Origin: an uncultured bacterium
Lineage (GTDB): Bacteria; Planctomycetota; Phycisphaerae; Phycisphaerales; SM1A02
DNA: 64,000 nucleotides
Reading direction: 5' to 3'
NCBI GenBank assembly: GCA_903919715.1
Contig: CAIXJC010000010.1
Span: 124,001 to 188,000, forward strand
Shown here: in pieces, positions 44,303 to 53,962 of the stretch
Layout: each line of letters starts with the position of its first letter
How positions within the stretch are numbered: position 1 is the stretch's first letter
Translations under genes and position numbers: made by a program
Notes under the pieces: model-generated
Told to the model about the DNA's origin: nothing
Databases searched by the model: none
Seen by the model: only the letters and a program-made list of their open reading frames with translations

Positions 44303-45532
44303 TCATTTGACCCGATGCGACCCATCATGTAAAGAGGTATCCGCAGAAATCAAGCCAGGAAAGAGCAATCTGCCTGCATCGATGATCAGCGGTCGCAGCA
44401 GAACAACAGCCACAATCGCAATCGCAAGATGAGGGCCATACGGAATTTCTCGCCGAGCTGAACCCTTGCGAACCGCCCCCCAAAGTCCGGTGATGGCGAT
44501 CCATGCGAGACCAGAAAACGGCGCAATAAAAAAAGCAACAACTGGGTCAATCCAACCAAGCGTCGCTCCGGCAGCGCCCATGAGATGAACGTCGCCCATC
44601 CCCATCGCCTCGACGCCCTTGATCAGCGATGCGACGATGCGAACAAACCACATCACGCCAGCGCCAACAAAGTATCCAAGCCCCGCTCCTCCAAGACTTT
44701 GCAGTACTTGTGGCGGTGCGCCTTCCAGCCCTCGACCGATGATGAATCCTGCAGTTCCAAGCGCAATGATCGGCAGCAAGAACAACAACTCGCGTCTCAT
44801 TTCTCGACGAGCGTGGGGATAATCCGCCAAGACCTCGCCCTCTTTTACATACTCGTGATAGTCCCCAAATGAACGCACGACAGTTCCCTTGGCAAGCAAC
44901 AAGAGCGATACGGCCGTCCCGCACCCCGCTCCAAGAACAGCAGCACAACCAGTCCACCCGACAAGAGGCAGCGGCCAGGGATGCGAATTGCTCGGACCAG
45001 TGATGATCCCCTGCGCCGTCCATGCCAATAGTCCAATGATGGTTGGAGTCATTGTGATCGACAATGGAATCGAAAACGTTCGGAGGTCAGTCAAGGTTGC
45101 CGCAAAAAGCGCCGCAAGGAGTGCGACGATTGCTGCGAAGGCCGGCATGGAATGCAGAAATCCTTGACTCTGAAACCATGCGCCACCCGATCGTCCCCAC
45201 CATCCATGCGGATCTGCGACGAATACCGCAGCGTAATACGCAACAAAGAGTCCGCCAGTCACGATCTCCACCGCTGGATATCGAAACGAGATTCGAGTCT
45301 TGCATGACCAACATCGACCGCGTGCGATCAACCAACCGATCACTGGAAGATTTTCATACCACGTCAGCCGACGTCCGCAAATTGAACAGCGACTCGGCGG
45401 CGAGACAACGCTCATCCCCTCTGGAATTCGCAGCGAAACGACGTTCACAAAACTTCCAACGCATGCGCCAAAGGCAAAGATAAAAGCCATGCCCATCAGA
45501 TGAGGAATCCAAATCAGCAGTGTGTCACTCAT
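44303..45532 (-). CDS. Prepilin peptidase / methyltransferase (A24)
   Basis: A 409-residue polytopic membrane enzyme that cleaves and N-methylates type IV pilin or type II secretion pseudopilins. The N-terminal methyltransferase zinc motif CSIC...CWSC (with GSFVNVVSLRIPEGMS before it), the first catalytic Asp in LTDLRTFSIP, and the second in MGMGDVHLMGAAGA. Its end overlaps nothing; ATG at 45532 is chosen over an upstream TTG. Pilin or secretion genes are not next to it. Length is above the usual 220-290 residues because of extra loops and C-terminal helices. Confidence 0.88.
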   Translation of the reverse strand: MSDTLLIWIPHLMGMAFIFAFGACVGSFVNVVSLRIPEGMSVVSPPSRCSICGRRLTWYENLPVIGWLIARGRCWSCKTRISFRYPAVEIVTGGLFVAYYAAVFVADPHGWWGRSGGAWFQSQGFLHSMPAFAAIVALLAALFAATLTDLRTFSIPLSITMTPTIIGLLAWTAQGIITGPSNSHPWPLPLVGWTGCAAVLGAGCGTAVSLLLLAKGTVVRSFGDYHEYVKEGEVLADYPHARREMRRELLFLLPIIALGTAGFIIGRGLEGAPPQVLQSLGGAGLGYFVGAGVMWFVRIVASLIKGVEAMGMGDVHLMGAAGATLGWIDPVVAFFIAPFSGLAWIAITGLWGAVRKGSARREIPYGPHLAIAIVAVVLLRPLIIDAGRLLFPGLISADTSLHDGSHRVK

Positions 45533-45552
45533 TGATGGTTGCTCGCCGCGGG

Positions 45553-45831
45553 TCAAAGACCGATTGCGTCTGACTTCGCGATCAGATCTGCAGCAGCAAT
45601 TCGTTCAATTTCGGCGCGTGCGCCGTCGAGCACTTCGCGGCAGCGACGAACCAACGCTGCGCCTCGGCGATATTGGCGCAAACTCTCTTCGAGTGCAACT
45701 TCGCCAGATTCAATCCGAGCGATAATCGTTTCGAGTTCCAAGAGTGCGGCTTCGTACGTGACGCCTGAGAGATCATCCTCCAGAACCGCTGCGGCCTTGC
45801 TCCCTGCACGATTAGGTTTCGATTCACTCAT
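45553..45831 (-). CDS. xseB: Exodeoxyribonuclease VII small subunit
   Basis: A 92-residue protein with the family core YEAALLELETIIARIESGEV and ALEESLRQYRRGAALVRRC. It forms the multimeric collar that activates XseA. ATG at 45831 is 15 bases from the xseA stop. Confidence 0.93.
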   Translation of the reverse strand: MSESKPNRAGSKAAAVLEDDLSGVTYEAALLELETIIARIESGEVALEESLRQYRRGAALVRRCREVLDGARAEIERIAAADLIAKSDAIGL

Positions 45832-45845
45832 GATGTGGAGTCTAG

Positions 45846-47318
45846 TCAACCCTGATCAGATGAAGTCGGGGAGGTCGCCTCGCTGGGCAACTGCGGCGGC
45901 GGCATACGATCGATCACGCTTCGCACTTGTCCATCCGCAAGCACTGTCTCGATGACTTCCCCAAGACGCAGTGACTTTGCGCTTCGAACGGGCGAACCGC
46001 TTGCGTTGAGAGTCAGTGAATAGCCACGTTGAAGAACTGCGAGAGGGCCGATTGCCTCAAGCGTTCTCGAGACCGATTCGATGCGGCCATCAGCTGAATC
46101 AACGAGAGATCGACCACTTCGTCGCAGACTTGCCGTCGCCGCGGCGAGCCGAGTATCCGCAGTGCCAAGACGACTCAACGGGTGCATGCGCGCAAGTCGA
46201 GTGATCGATCCAGCAAGCAACTGCTCGCACCGATTCGACCTCTCACGCATTCCATGAATAAGCGCGGTCGCATCACGCATCAAACGATTTCGGTGAATCG
46301 TGAGTCCAGTCATTGGATCAACGAGACTGCGTGAGCGCGCAGCGAGTTCGATGCGTCCTCGCGCGCGTTCGAAATGCGTTGTCATCGCACGCGACAATCT
46401 TCGGCCGAGGGCGGCGAGTTGCTCGTGGAGGATCTCGCGCTTGGGAAGGATTTCGGTGACTGCCCGCGATGGGGTCGCCGCACGAAAATCAGCAACGAGA
46501 TCAGCAATTGTCGTATCACTTTCGTGACCGATACCAGTCACAATTGGTGTAACGCAGCGGCGAATCGCATCGGCAACAATGCGCTCGTTGAACGCCCAAA
46601 GGTCCTCACGACTTCCGCCGCCTCGAACAACTAAAATGACCTCGATTCCAAGCGATTTCGCCGACGCATCGACCGCGGAGATCGCCGCAGCAATTCCTTG
46701 TGCAGCCTGAGCACCTTGAACCCGAATATCCACAGCAAGGATTTTGGTCGACGGAAATGTCTGACGCACAGCATCGAGACAATCTGCTTCGGCTGCACTT
46801 CCAGCACTCGTCAAGATTGCGATACACATTGGCATCGCAGGAATCGGGATCTTTGCGGACTCGTCGAAGTACCCCAACCCTCGAAGTTCCAAACAGAGTT
46901 GTCGGAATTGTGCGTCAAGATCCCCCGCTCCAGCCAATTCCAATTTCGCGCACTGGATCTGCGTGCGACCTTGGGGTGAATAGTGGGTCACCTGCCCCGT
47001 CACAATCACTGCGATACCGTCGACAGGAGTGCATGCGCAGCGATCCGCTGCAGAACGAAACATCATGCAGTCAATTCGAGCGTTTGCATCTTTGAGAGAG
47101 AAATACCAGTGACCTTGGACTGCGCGAAAATTTGACATCTCTCCAACCACCCGAACCGTCCCGACGCCACCTTCGAGCGTATTTCGGATGAGCAACGAGA
47201 GAGCCGAGACTCCCAGCGCTGCCGGAACATTCGATTCATCTTTCGCTGGCAAGGGCGATGCAGCCTTGTCGAATAATCCACCTGCAGCGAGTGAAGGATC
47301 AAAGGGTTTGCGAGCCAT
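45846..47318 (-). CDS. xseA: Exodeoxyribonuclease VII large subunit
   Basis: A 490-residue nuclease that degrades single-stranded DNA. N-terminal OB fold (VVGEMSNFRAVQGHWYFSLKD), then the catalytic part with ILTSAGSAA, VVRGGGSREDLWAFN, GIGHESDTTIADLVADFRA and TPSRAVTEILP. The start MARKPFDPSL at 47318 lies only 18 bases from the divergent recG start. A 60-residue frame extension upstream would overlap recG and is not needed. Confidence 0.94.
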   Translation of the reverse strand: MARKPFDPSLAAGGLFDKAASPLPAKDESNVPAALGVSALSLLIRNTLEGGVGTVRVVGEMSNFRAVQGHWYFSLKDANARIDCMMFRSAADRCACTPVDGIAVIVTGQVTHYSPQGRTQIQCAKLELAGAGDLDAQFRQLCLELRGLGYFDESAKIPIPAMPMCIAILTSAGSAAEADCLDAVRQTFPSTKILAVDIRVQGAQAAQGIAAAISAVDASAKSLGIEVILVVRGGGSREDLWAFNERIVADAIRRCVTPIVTGIGHESDTTIADLVADFRAATPSRAVTEILPKREILHEQLAALGRRLSRAMTTHFERARGRIELAARSRSLVDPMTGLTIHRNRLMRDATALIHGMRERSNRCEQLLAGSITRLARMHPLSRLGTADTRLAAATASLRRSGRSLVDSADGRIESVSRTLEAIGPLAVLQRGYSLTLNASGSPVRSAKSLRLGEVIETVLADGQVRSVIDRMPPPQLPSEATSPTSSDQG

Positions 47319-47336
47319 GCGTCTATCGTATGAAGC

Positions 47337-49460
47337 GTGAGTCCAGATGCAGACCCAACGACAAAGATTGCTCTCGATGCGCCCATCGTCCAACTCGCGG
47401 GAGTCGGCTCTCAGATCGGCGCACGTTTCGCATATTTAGGTTTGCGAACCGTTGGAGATTTGCTCAATCATCTTCCGATTCGATATGAAATCGAAGTCGC
47501 GGAGGCTGCTGTCACCGAGGCGAAAGAGGCGACGGAACTTGCTGAAGCATCGGTCACCCGCACCGTTCGAGGCGAAATCCAGAAGGTGCGGCATGTTCCC
47601 TCGAGACGTCCCAGGATCGAAGCGATTCTGGCGGACGAGAGCGGAACCATTCGCCTCATTTGGTTCAATGCACCGTGGCTGATGAAGCGAATACATCCAG
47701 GGATCAGAGGCATCGCCAAAGGACGAGCCAAACTGCGCGGCGGATATTTGGAAATGGTCAATCCTGTTTGGGAATCGCTCGCGGAGGATGACCAGATTCC
47801 AACACGTTCTGGGCGACTTCGTCCGATCTATTCGGCGTCTGAAGAATTGCCCACAGCACGAATTGAAAAAGTTATGGCATCGGTCTTGAATCCTGCTCTT
47901 GCATCGGTTGTCGATTTGATCCGACCAGAGATACTCGCTCGGCGTGGCCTTGTTTCGTTGAGAGATGCATATCGAATGGTTCATGCGCCCCACGATGCGA
48001 TCGAGGCGGAACGTGGACGAATGAGATTGGCGTACGACGAACTCCTGTGCCTCCAACTTGCGATGGAAATGCGCCGATGGCAAGTACGGCATTCGATGAG
48101 CGCACCTGCACTTGTGCTGACTCGCGCCATCGAAGAAAAAATCTTGGCGCGAATTCCGTTTGCGTTGACTCAATCACAACAGCAAGTCTGCAAGGAAATT
48201 TCAACCGATCTTGCGAATACGATTCCGATGAATCGATTGTTGCAGGGCGACGTGGGATCAGGCAAGACCGCAGTTGCAGTGCATGCGATGCTGACTGCGA
48301 TCGCGCATGGACACCAAGCCGTCCTGCTTGCACCAACTGAAATTCTTGCCGAGCAGCATCTGCGCACGGTTGAGGAAATGCTGCAAGGCAGCCGAGTTCG
48401 AGTCGCTGGAATGACGGGCAGTTTGCGCACAGCTGATCGTGCGATTGTGCTCAACGGGCTGGCCTCGGGTGACTTTGATCTTGCCGTCGGCACGCATGCT
48501 CTGCTGGGCGACGAAGTCCGCTTCAAGAGTTTGGCCCTTGCCATCATTGACGAACAACATCGCTTCGGAGTCGAACAACGCGCCGCTCTGCGCGCCAAAG
48601 GATCGACCCCAAATCAAGTTCCTCACACGCTCGTGATGACCGCCACCCCCATTCCGCGCACGCTGGCACTTTCATTTTTCGGTGATCTTGACGTGAGTTC
48701 ACTGCGCGGACTTCTGCCGGGACGAACTGCACCGACGACCCGCGTCATGCCATCCAATCGTGCCCCCGAGGTCTACGCTTGGCTCAAGACGCGGATCGAT
48801 CGAGGCGAGCAAGCATTCGTCGTCGTTCCTGCAATTGAAGAAAGCGAACTCGGCCTTAAAGATGTTGCATCGCATGCGAAGAGTCTGGCAGAAGGACCAT
48901 TGCACGGCTGTCGAATTGGCCAACTGCACGGACAAATGAAGAGCTCGGAAGGTGACCGAGTGATGGAAGAATTCCGTGCGGGACGGATCGACGTGCTGGT
49001 CTCGACGATCATCATCGAAGTCGGAGTCGATGTTCCAAACGCAACTGTGATGGTCATTGAACATGCGGATCGATTTGGATTGGCTCAACTTCACCAATTG
49101 CGAGGACGGGTCGGTCGTGGCGGCAAACCAGGGTATTGCGTACTCATCGGCGACGCGCCGAGCGACATCGCACAGGGACGTTTCGATGCAATCGCCAAGA
49201 CAACGGATGGATTTGAGATTGCGGAGCTCGACTTGAAACTGCGGGGTCCGGGCGAATTCTTTGGCGCCCGTCAGTCCGGGCTTCCTCCCCTGCATGTCGC
49301 CGATTTAACGCGAGACTTTTCGCTGCTCGGCGAAGCGAAATCCGATGCGCAGTCATGGATCGGTATGAGCGGCGATCTCACGGAGTTGCGCGACCTCCCG
49401 CTTCGGCGCCGAGTTCTTGGACTGTATGGAGCTGCGCTTGGATTGAGTGACATCGGATAA
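47337..49460 (+). CDS. recG: ATP-dependent DNA helicase RecG
   Basis: A 707-residue branch-migration helicase. Wedge OB domain (about 60-160), Walker A GDVGSGKTAVAVHAM, DEQHRFG box, MTATPIPRTLALSFFGDLD, then the helicase C-terminal RGRVGRGGKPGYCVLIGD and the FEIAELDLKLRGPGEFFGAR signature. GTG start. Its nearest partners in repair, xseA-xseB, are divergent. Confidence 0.95.
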   Translation: MSPDADPTTKIALDAPIVQLAGVGSQIGARFAYLGLRTVGDLLNHLPIRYEIEVAEAAVTEAKEATELAEASVTRTVRGEIQKVRHVPSRRPRIEAILADESGTIRLIWFNAPWLMKRIHPGIRGIAKGRAKLRGGYLEMVNPVWESLAEDDQIPTRSGRLRPIYSASEELPTARIEKVMASVLNPALASVVDLIRPEILARRGLVSLRDAYRMVHAPHDAIEAERGRMRLAYDELLCLQLAMEMRRWQVRHSMSAPALVLTRAIEEKILARIPFALTQSQQQVCKEISTDLANTIPMNRLLQGDVGSGKTAVAVHAMLTAIAHGHQAVLLAPTEILAEQHLRTVEEMLQGSRVRVAGMTGSLRTADRAIVLNGLASGDFDLAVGTHALLGDEVRFKSLALAIIDEQHRFGVEQRAALRAKGSTPNQVPHTLVMTATPIPRTLALSFFGDLDVSSLRGLLPGRTAPTTRVMPSNRAPEVYAWLKTRIDRGEQAFVVVPAIEESELGLKDVASHAKSLAEGPLHGCRIGQLHGQMKSSEGDRVMEEFRAGRIDVLVSTIIIEVGVDVPNATVMVIEHADRFGLAQLHQLRGRVGRGGKPGYCVLIGDAPSDIAQGRFDAIAKTTDGFEIAELDLKLRGPGEFFGARQSGLPPLHVADLTRDFSLLGEAKSDAQSWIGMSGDLTELRDLPLRRRVLGLYGAALGLSDIG

Positions 49461-49482
49461 TCATTTGGGCTAGCCTTGAGGG

Positions 49483-50181
49483 ATGGTCGACGCATCCCAT
49501 TCGATTCGTGGGGACATCCTCGGCATTGAAATGACCGGCGTGCAATTTTCATATCGCCGAGGATTCACACTTTCTGTTCCAGCATTTCAGGTCGGTGTTG
49601 GAGAACACGTGTTGCTCGCTGGTTCATCTGGATCTGGCAAATCAACGCTTCTCCATCTGATCGCTGGAATTGAAAATGCTTCCGCGGGGGAAATTCGAAT
49701 TCGCGGAACAAACATTTTGGGACTTCACGGTGCTCGGCGGGACACCTTCCGCGGCAAGAACATAGGAATGATCTTTCAAACCTTCAATCTCTTGCAGGGT
49801 TTTACCGCTCTTGAAAATGTCATGATGGCACTCATGTTGGCGGGATACTCCACTGCGGACCAGCATTCGCGTGGACAAACTGCACTGCAAAGACTCGGGA
49901 TCAAAGACCCCCATTCTCCTGTTGAAATGCTTTCGGTGGGACAACAACAACGAGTTGCAGTCGCCCGTGCCGTCGCTGGTGAACCATGCGTTGTGCTTGC
50001 CGATGAACCAACCGCGAGCCTTGATCCTGCAAACGCACGAGCAGCGATCGACCTCATTAAAGAAGCGGCCCGCGCTGCAGGTGCAGCACTCATCGTGACG
50101 AGTCACGATCCATCGCTTCGCGAAGTCTTCGAGAGAATCGTTGATGTCTCACAATTTGCACAGACCGAGGTCGCTCAATGA
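49483..50181 (+). CDS. ABC transporter ATPase, LolD/ZrgB-like
   Basis: A 232-residue ATPase of the MacB/LolD branch. Walker A AGSSGSGKSTLLHLIAGIE, Q-loop GMIFQTFNLLQGFTALENV, signature LSVGQQQRVAVARA, Walker B VVLADEPTASLDP. It pairs with the following FtsX-type permease (4-base overlap), and the DUF3299 gene after that matches the order of the zinc-regulated zrg transport genes of Vibrio and similar clusters. A LolD-like lipoprotein role is the alternative. ATG at 49483 directly follows GAGGG. Confidence 0.85.
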   Translation: MVDASHSIRGDILGIEMTGVQFSYRRGFTLSVPAFQVGVGEHVLLAGSSGSGKSTLLHLIAGIENASAGEIRIRGTNILGLHGARRDTFRGKNIGMIFQTFNLLQGFTALENVMMALMLAGYSTADQHSRGQTALQRLGIKDPHSPVEMLSVGQQQRVAVARAVAGEPCVVLADEPTASLDPANARAAIDLIKEAARAAGAALIVTSHDPSLREVFERIVDVSQFAQTEVAQ

Positions 50182-51482
50182 ATGACATGGCGATCGTGCT
50201 ACGAAGCGTGCGAATCCGACTCTTGGCGAGTTCAGTCACGGTCGCGATGGTTGCGATTGCAGTGGCATTGCTCTTAGTACTGTTGTCGCTCCGCGAGGCG
50301 GCATCACAAGCATTTCGGCGCGGCACGGGAAATATTCATCTTCTAGTCAGCGCCGACGCGAGTCCCCTTGTCGGAGTTCTCAACGGACTGTTTTATGCCA
50401 ACGCCCCAGCCAATCCGATTGTCTGGACGAAGTACGAAGAAATCAAGAATAGTTTCCCGTGGCAATGGGCGATCCCCACTCAACTCGGCGATTCATTTCG
50501 TGGCAATCCCGTCATGGCGACGACCCCAGAATTCTTGAGCAACTTCGAGCCCGTCAATGGACAACCTTTTCAGTACGCATCTGGGCGTGCATTTGCGACG
50601 GATTTTCAAGTCGTTGCTGGATCGCAGGCAGCGAGTGAACATGGATTGACCGTCGGCCAGAAAATCGTCTTCGCACACGGAACTGGGGCAAGTCGCGAAG
50701 GCGGTCACCAACACGCAGGCCATCCATACGAAGTCGTCGGCATTCTCAAGACAACTGGTTCGGCGCATGATCGTGCGCTCTTCACAAATTTGCAGAGCAC
50801 TTGGATTGTTCATGCGGAAGATCGCCGAGAGAGTGGCGAGCATGCGGCGCACGAGGAAGCAACTACTGGGGCACATGAAGAGGAAAGCCTTACTGCGGCA
50901 GACCTCACCGACTCTGACAAACTTGTGACTGGAATTCTCTTGCGGCTTCCAACTCGCCCAGGAAGCGACGCGTCCGCTTCGATCGCTGCTCAATTCGACC
51001 GACTTCGCCGCGACATGGCGATCACCGTGGCACAACCTGCTCAACAAATCGGCCGTTTGATGGCAATTGTTGGCGATATCGATTGGCTCTTCCTTGCGAT
51101 GGCGGTCGTCGTCCTTGTCTCGAGTGCGATCAGCATTATGTTGGCGATGGTCGCGTCGATGGAACTTCGTCGTCGTCAAGTTGCAGTTCTGCGTGTCCTT
51201 GGAGCGAGTGCGTGGCGAGTCTTTGCGCTTGCCATCACAGAAAGCACTCTCATTGGTCTGATTGGAGCAATCTTGGGGGCACTACTTGCCTTTGGCGGCT
51301 GTGCAATCGCAAGCACGGTTCTTGCACAGCGCATCGGAATTACAGTGGCTGGAACAATCGATTTGCGCTCAGCATCATTCGTTGTTGCTGGAGCTGTTGC
51401 ACTCGCCGCTCTGGCTGGCGTCGTTCCAGCAATTAAATCGTATCGCACTCCTGTGGCTCGACACTTACGACCAATCGCCTAA
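50178..51482 (+). CDS. FtsX/MacB-type ABC permease with a His-rich periplasmic domain
   Basis: A 434-residue permease: one N-terminal membrane helix (about 17-40), a periplasmic domain of about 240 residues and three C-terminal membrane helices. The periplasmic part contains clusters of His at residues 167, 177, 179, 182, 197, 212, 222, 225 and 233, along with many Glu, a metal-binding look. This supports a metal-linked transporter rather than lipoprotein release. C-terminal RRRQVAVLRVLGA is the MacB-type coupling motif. ATG overlaps the ATPase stop. Confidence 0.85.
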   Translation: MNDMAIVLRSVRIRLLASSVTVAMVAIAVALLLVLLSLREAASQAFRRGTGNIHLLVSADASPLVGVLNGLFYANAPANPIVWTKYEEIKNSFPWQWAIPTQLGDSFRGNPVMATTPEFLSNFEPVNGQPFQYASGRAFATDFQVVAGSQAASEHGLTVGQKIVFAHGTGASREGGHQHAGHPYEVVGILKTTGSAHDRALFTNLQSTWIVHAEDRRESGEHAAHEEATTGAHEEESLTAADLTDSDKLVTGILLRLPTRPGSDASASIAAQFDRLRRDMAITVAQPAQQIGRLMAIVGDIDWLFLAMAVVVLVSSAISIMLAMVASMELRRRQVAVLRVLGASAWRVFALAITESTLIGLIGAILGALLAFGGCAIASTVLAQRIGITVAGTIDLRSASFVVAGAVALAALAGVVPAIKSYRTPVARHLRPIA

Positions 51483-51505
51483 CCTTCATTCCTGCGAAAT
51501 AATAC

Positions 51506-52180
51506 GTGCGAACATTTTGGATCACAATCACGATTCTTGTTGCAGCTGCACTCGCGGCACTCTTTCTTATTCCTCCAACCACAGTTGTGCCATCATCTGA
51601 AGTCGAACATGTGACTATCGAAACGCCTACAGCACCGCCGAATCCAACGCCGGCAATTGCTGCAACCTTCGCCAAGGGACTCGACCAACAGATCAAAGAT
51701 GCCATTGTTCAGCCAGGGAAACTCGTTGAAAAAGATGGCGCTATTACCGCCGATGGCAAGTACGTGATTCAAGGGATGGGAACGAAAGAAGAGCCATATG
51801 AGGTGACGTGGGAAATCCTGATGAGCGCATCAGACACATACATCCCCCGCCTCGGCCAGAAAGAAATACCGCAGCGAATAGCAATGCTCAACGGCGCATA
51901 CATTCGGATTTCTGGTTTCGTTGCATTTCCATTGGTCACAACTGAAACGACTGAGTGCTTGGTCATGCTCAACCAATGGGACGGCTGCTGCATCGGCGTG
52001 CCTCCATCGCCTTACGATGCGATCGAAGTCAAACTGCTCACGCCCGCAGACAATTCCAAACGGCATATCGTGCGTGTCGGAACGCTCGAAGGCATATTCC
52101 ACATTGATCCATACGTCGTGGAGAAATGGCTTGTCGGCTTGTACACGATGGATAACGCAGAACTCTCAACGGAGATGTGA
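51506..52180 (+). CDS. DUF3299 family protein (ZrgD-like)
   Basis: A 224-residue exported protein with an N-terminal membrane anchor (about 4-22), a Pro/Thr linker and the DUF3299 core (ISGFVAFPLV, then LNQWDGCCIGVPPSPYDAI). DUF3299 proteins accompany MacB-like transporters in zinc-regulated gene sets, function unknown. GTG start, 23 bases after the permease stop. Confidence 0.8.
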   Translation: MRTFWITITILVAAALAALFLIPPTTVVPSSEVEHVTIETPTAPPNPTPAIAATFAKGLDQQIKDAIVQPGKLVEKDGAITADGKYVIQGMGTKEEPYEVTWEILMSASDTYIPRLGQKEIPQRIAMLNGAYIRISGFVAFPLVTTETTECLVMLNQWDGCCIGVPPSPYDAIEVKLLTPADNSKRHIVRVGTLEGIFHIDPYVVEKWLVGLYTMDNAELSTEM

Positions 52181-52183
52181 CCA

Positions 52184-53962
52184 ATGATCTTCACCACCCT
52201 CACACTACTTACTCTTGGACTCGCAGCAGATCCGCCTGCCGCGCCGTTGATCACACCGCGAGACGCTCTTGCGCAAGCGCACACACTTGTCGACAGCAAT
52301 CGCACCCGAGCATCGATTGTCACAATTGGAAAATCATGGTCGGGGCAGCCGATCGAAGCGATCGCTCTGAGCGAGAACATCTTGGATGCAGACAAGAAGC
52401 CTGCAATCCTGCTCGTCAGCGGACTCGATGGGAGTCGTCCAAGTTCCGTCGCAATCGCCGTGGCTTCTGCTAAAAAACTGCTTGAAAAGCCAGAGATTCT
52501 GCGAGGCACGACGGTGTATGTAATTCCCTGCGCCAATCCAGACGCCTACTGGGGAACCTCCATTGAAACCGACGGGCGTGCAAACCGAAACGCACGACCA
52601 GTCGATGAAGATCGTGATGGCCATGTTGATGAAGACCCTCCGCGCGACATCAATGGCGACGGAGCGATCACAATGATGCGACGACTCAATCCGCCAGCGA
52701 ATGATCCGCCGACCCATTTACAAGACCCTGGCGAACCGCGGCTCATGCGAACTCCAGACGCTGCCAAAGATCAGCGAGCGACATACTCGATGTACACCGA
52801 AGGTCTTGATTCCGACCACGATGGACTGATTGCTGAAGATGACGTTGGCGGCGTTGATATCGACCGCAACTTTCCTCACCGATGGCCTGAGTTCAATCCA
52901 ACAGCTGGTCAATTCCAATTGAGCGAGCCCGAGTCGCAGGCACTCGTCAAGTTCGTACTTGAACATCCGCGCATCATCGGAGCACTTGTGATCGGGAGGT
53001 GGGACAATGTCGTGAAGACCCCAGATTCAAAGGGGCGAGACATCACTGGAAAAACTCCACTTGCCTTGGATCCTGGGGACACTGCGACTTGGGAGGAAAT
53101 GGGGCGCAAGTGGCGCGAACTCTCTGGACAATCTCGTTCGACTGAGTGTGATCCATCGGGGTCGCTCGCTCTGTGGCTCTACGCACAGCGTGGAATTCCG
53201 ACTTTCGCAACCCAAGCTTGGGGTCGACCTGATCCTTCTCCACTTCCACCGACCCCAGCTGCTCCTGCGGCGCCTGTGACGCCTGCGGTAACGACGCCAG
53301 CTGTAACTACTGCTGAACCTGTGCCTGCTGCGCCGGCAGTTGCTGCGCCGGCCGCACCTATTGCGCCAGTAAAAACTCCTGAGAAGCCAGCAGATGAAGA
53401 TGCAGCGGGATGGCTCACATGGAGCGACCGTGACCAAGGCAGTCGAGGATTTCTTCCATGGACTTCATTTAATCATCCCACCCTGGGTCCCGTCGAAATT
53501 GGCGGGTTTCGATTTGGATTCAGAACCGATCCACCTCCGAGTGAAATCCCAAAGCTCGGAGATGCGGTCGCTGCATTTCTTGGTGAGCTTGCCACTCGCC
53601 AACCGAAAGTCTCGCTCCGCAATGTCACTTCACGCATGACCGCCCCTGGAATCTATGAAGTCGAAGCGGAAATTGTGAACGATGGTTGGTTGCCAACCGT
53701 GACTGAAATGGGACGGACCAATCACCAACCCGTTCCAATCATTGTTCGACTCTCCACTCCCAAAGATCGAATTCTCTCTGGTCAGCGGGTGAACATTGTT
53801 GATGGACTCGCTGGTGCTGGTGGACGCAAGTCATTTCGGTGGCTCATCCAAACGCCATCATCTGAACCGATCATTCTTGAAGCAACTTGGAAACCAAGCG
53901 GTATCTATCGCGCGTCAATTTCTGGTGAAAAGGTCACACTGCCAACGGAGGTCATCCCATGA
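52184..53962 (+). CDS. M14 carboxypeptidase paralogue lacking catalytic residues
   Basis: A 592-residue secreted protein (signal peptide about 1-15). Compared with the adjacent active-type paralogue, the zinc motif HxxE is LDGSR (Asp82 and Arg85 instead of His and Glu), the third zinc His position is Gly271, and the catalytic Glu is Gln344 (FATQAWG). The fold markers remain (PCANPDAYWG, GGVDIDRNFP). It also has acidic calcium-like repeats DEDRDGHVDEDPP and DINGDGAITM, and a long Pro/Ala-rich linker (about 350-400). It is a non-enzymatic or strongly altered member. It overlaps its paralogue by 4 bases. Confidence 0.85.
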   Translation: MIFTTLTLLTLGLAADPPAAPLITPRDALAQAHTLVDSNRTRASIVTIGKSWSGQPIEAIALSENILDADKKPAILLVSGLDGSRPSSVAIAVASAKKLLEKPEILRGTTVYVIPCANPDAYWGTSIETDGRANRNARPVDEDRDGHVDEDPPRDINGDGAITMMRRLNPPANDPPTHLQDPGEPRLMRTPDAAKDQRATYSMYTEGLDSDHDGLIAEDDVGGVDIDRNFPHRWPEFNPTAGQFQLSEPESQALVKFVLEHPRIIGALVIGRWDNVVKTPDSKGRDITGKTPLALDPGDTATWEEMGRKWRELSGQSRSTECDPSGSLALWLYAQRGIPTFATQAWGRPDPSPLPPTPAAPAAPVTPAVTTPAVTTAEPVPAAPAVAAPAAPIAPVKTPEKPADEDAAGWLTWSDRDQGSRGFLPWTSFNHPTLGPVEIGGFRFGFRTDPPPSEIPKLGDAVAAFLGELATRQPKVSLRNVTSRMTAPGIYEVEAEIVNDGWLPTVTEMGRTNHQPVPIIVRLSTPKDRILSGQRVNIVDGLAGAGGRKSFRWLIQTPSSEPIILEATWKPSGIYRASISGEKVTLPTEVIP

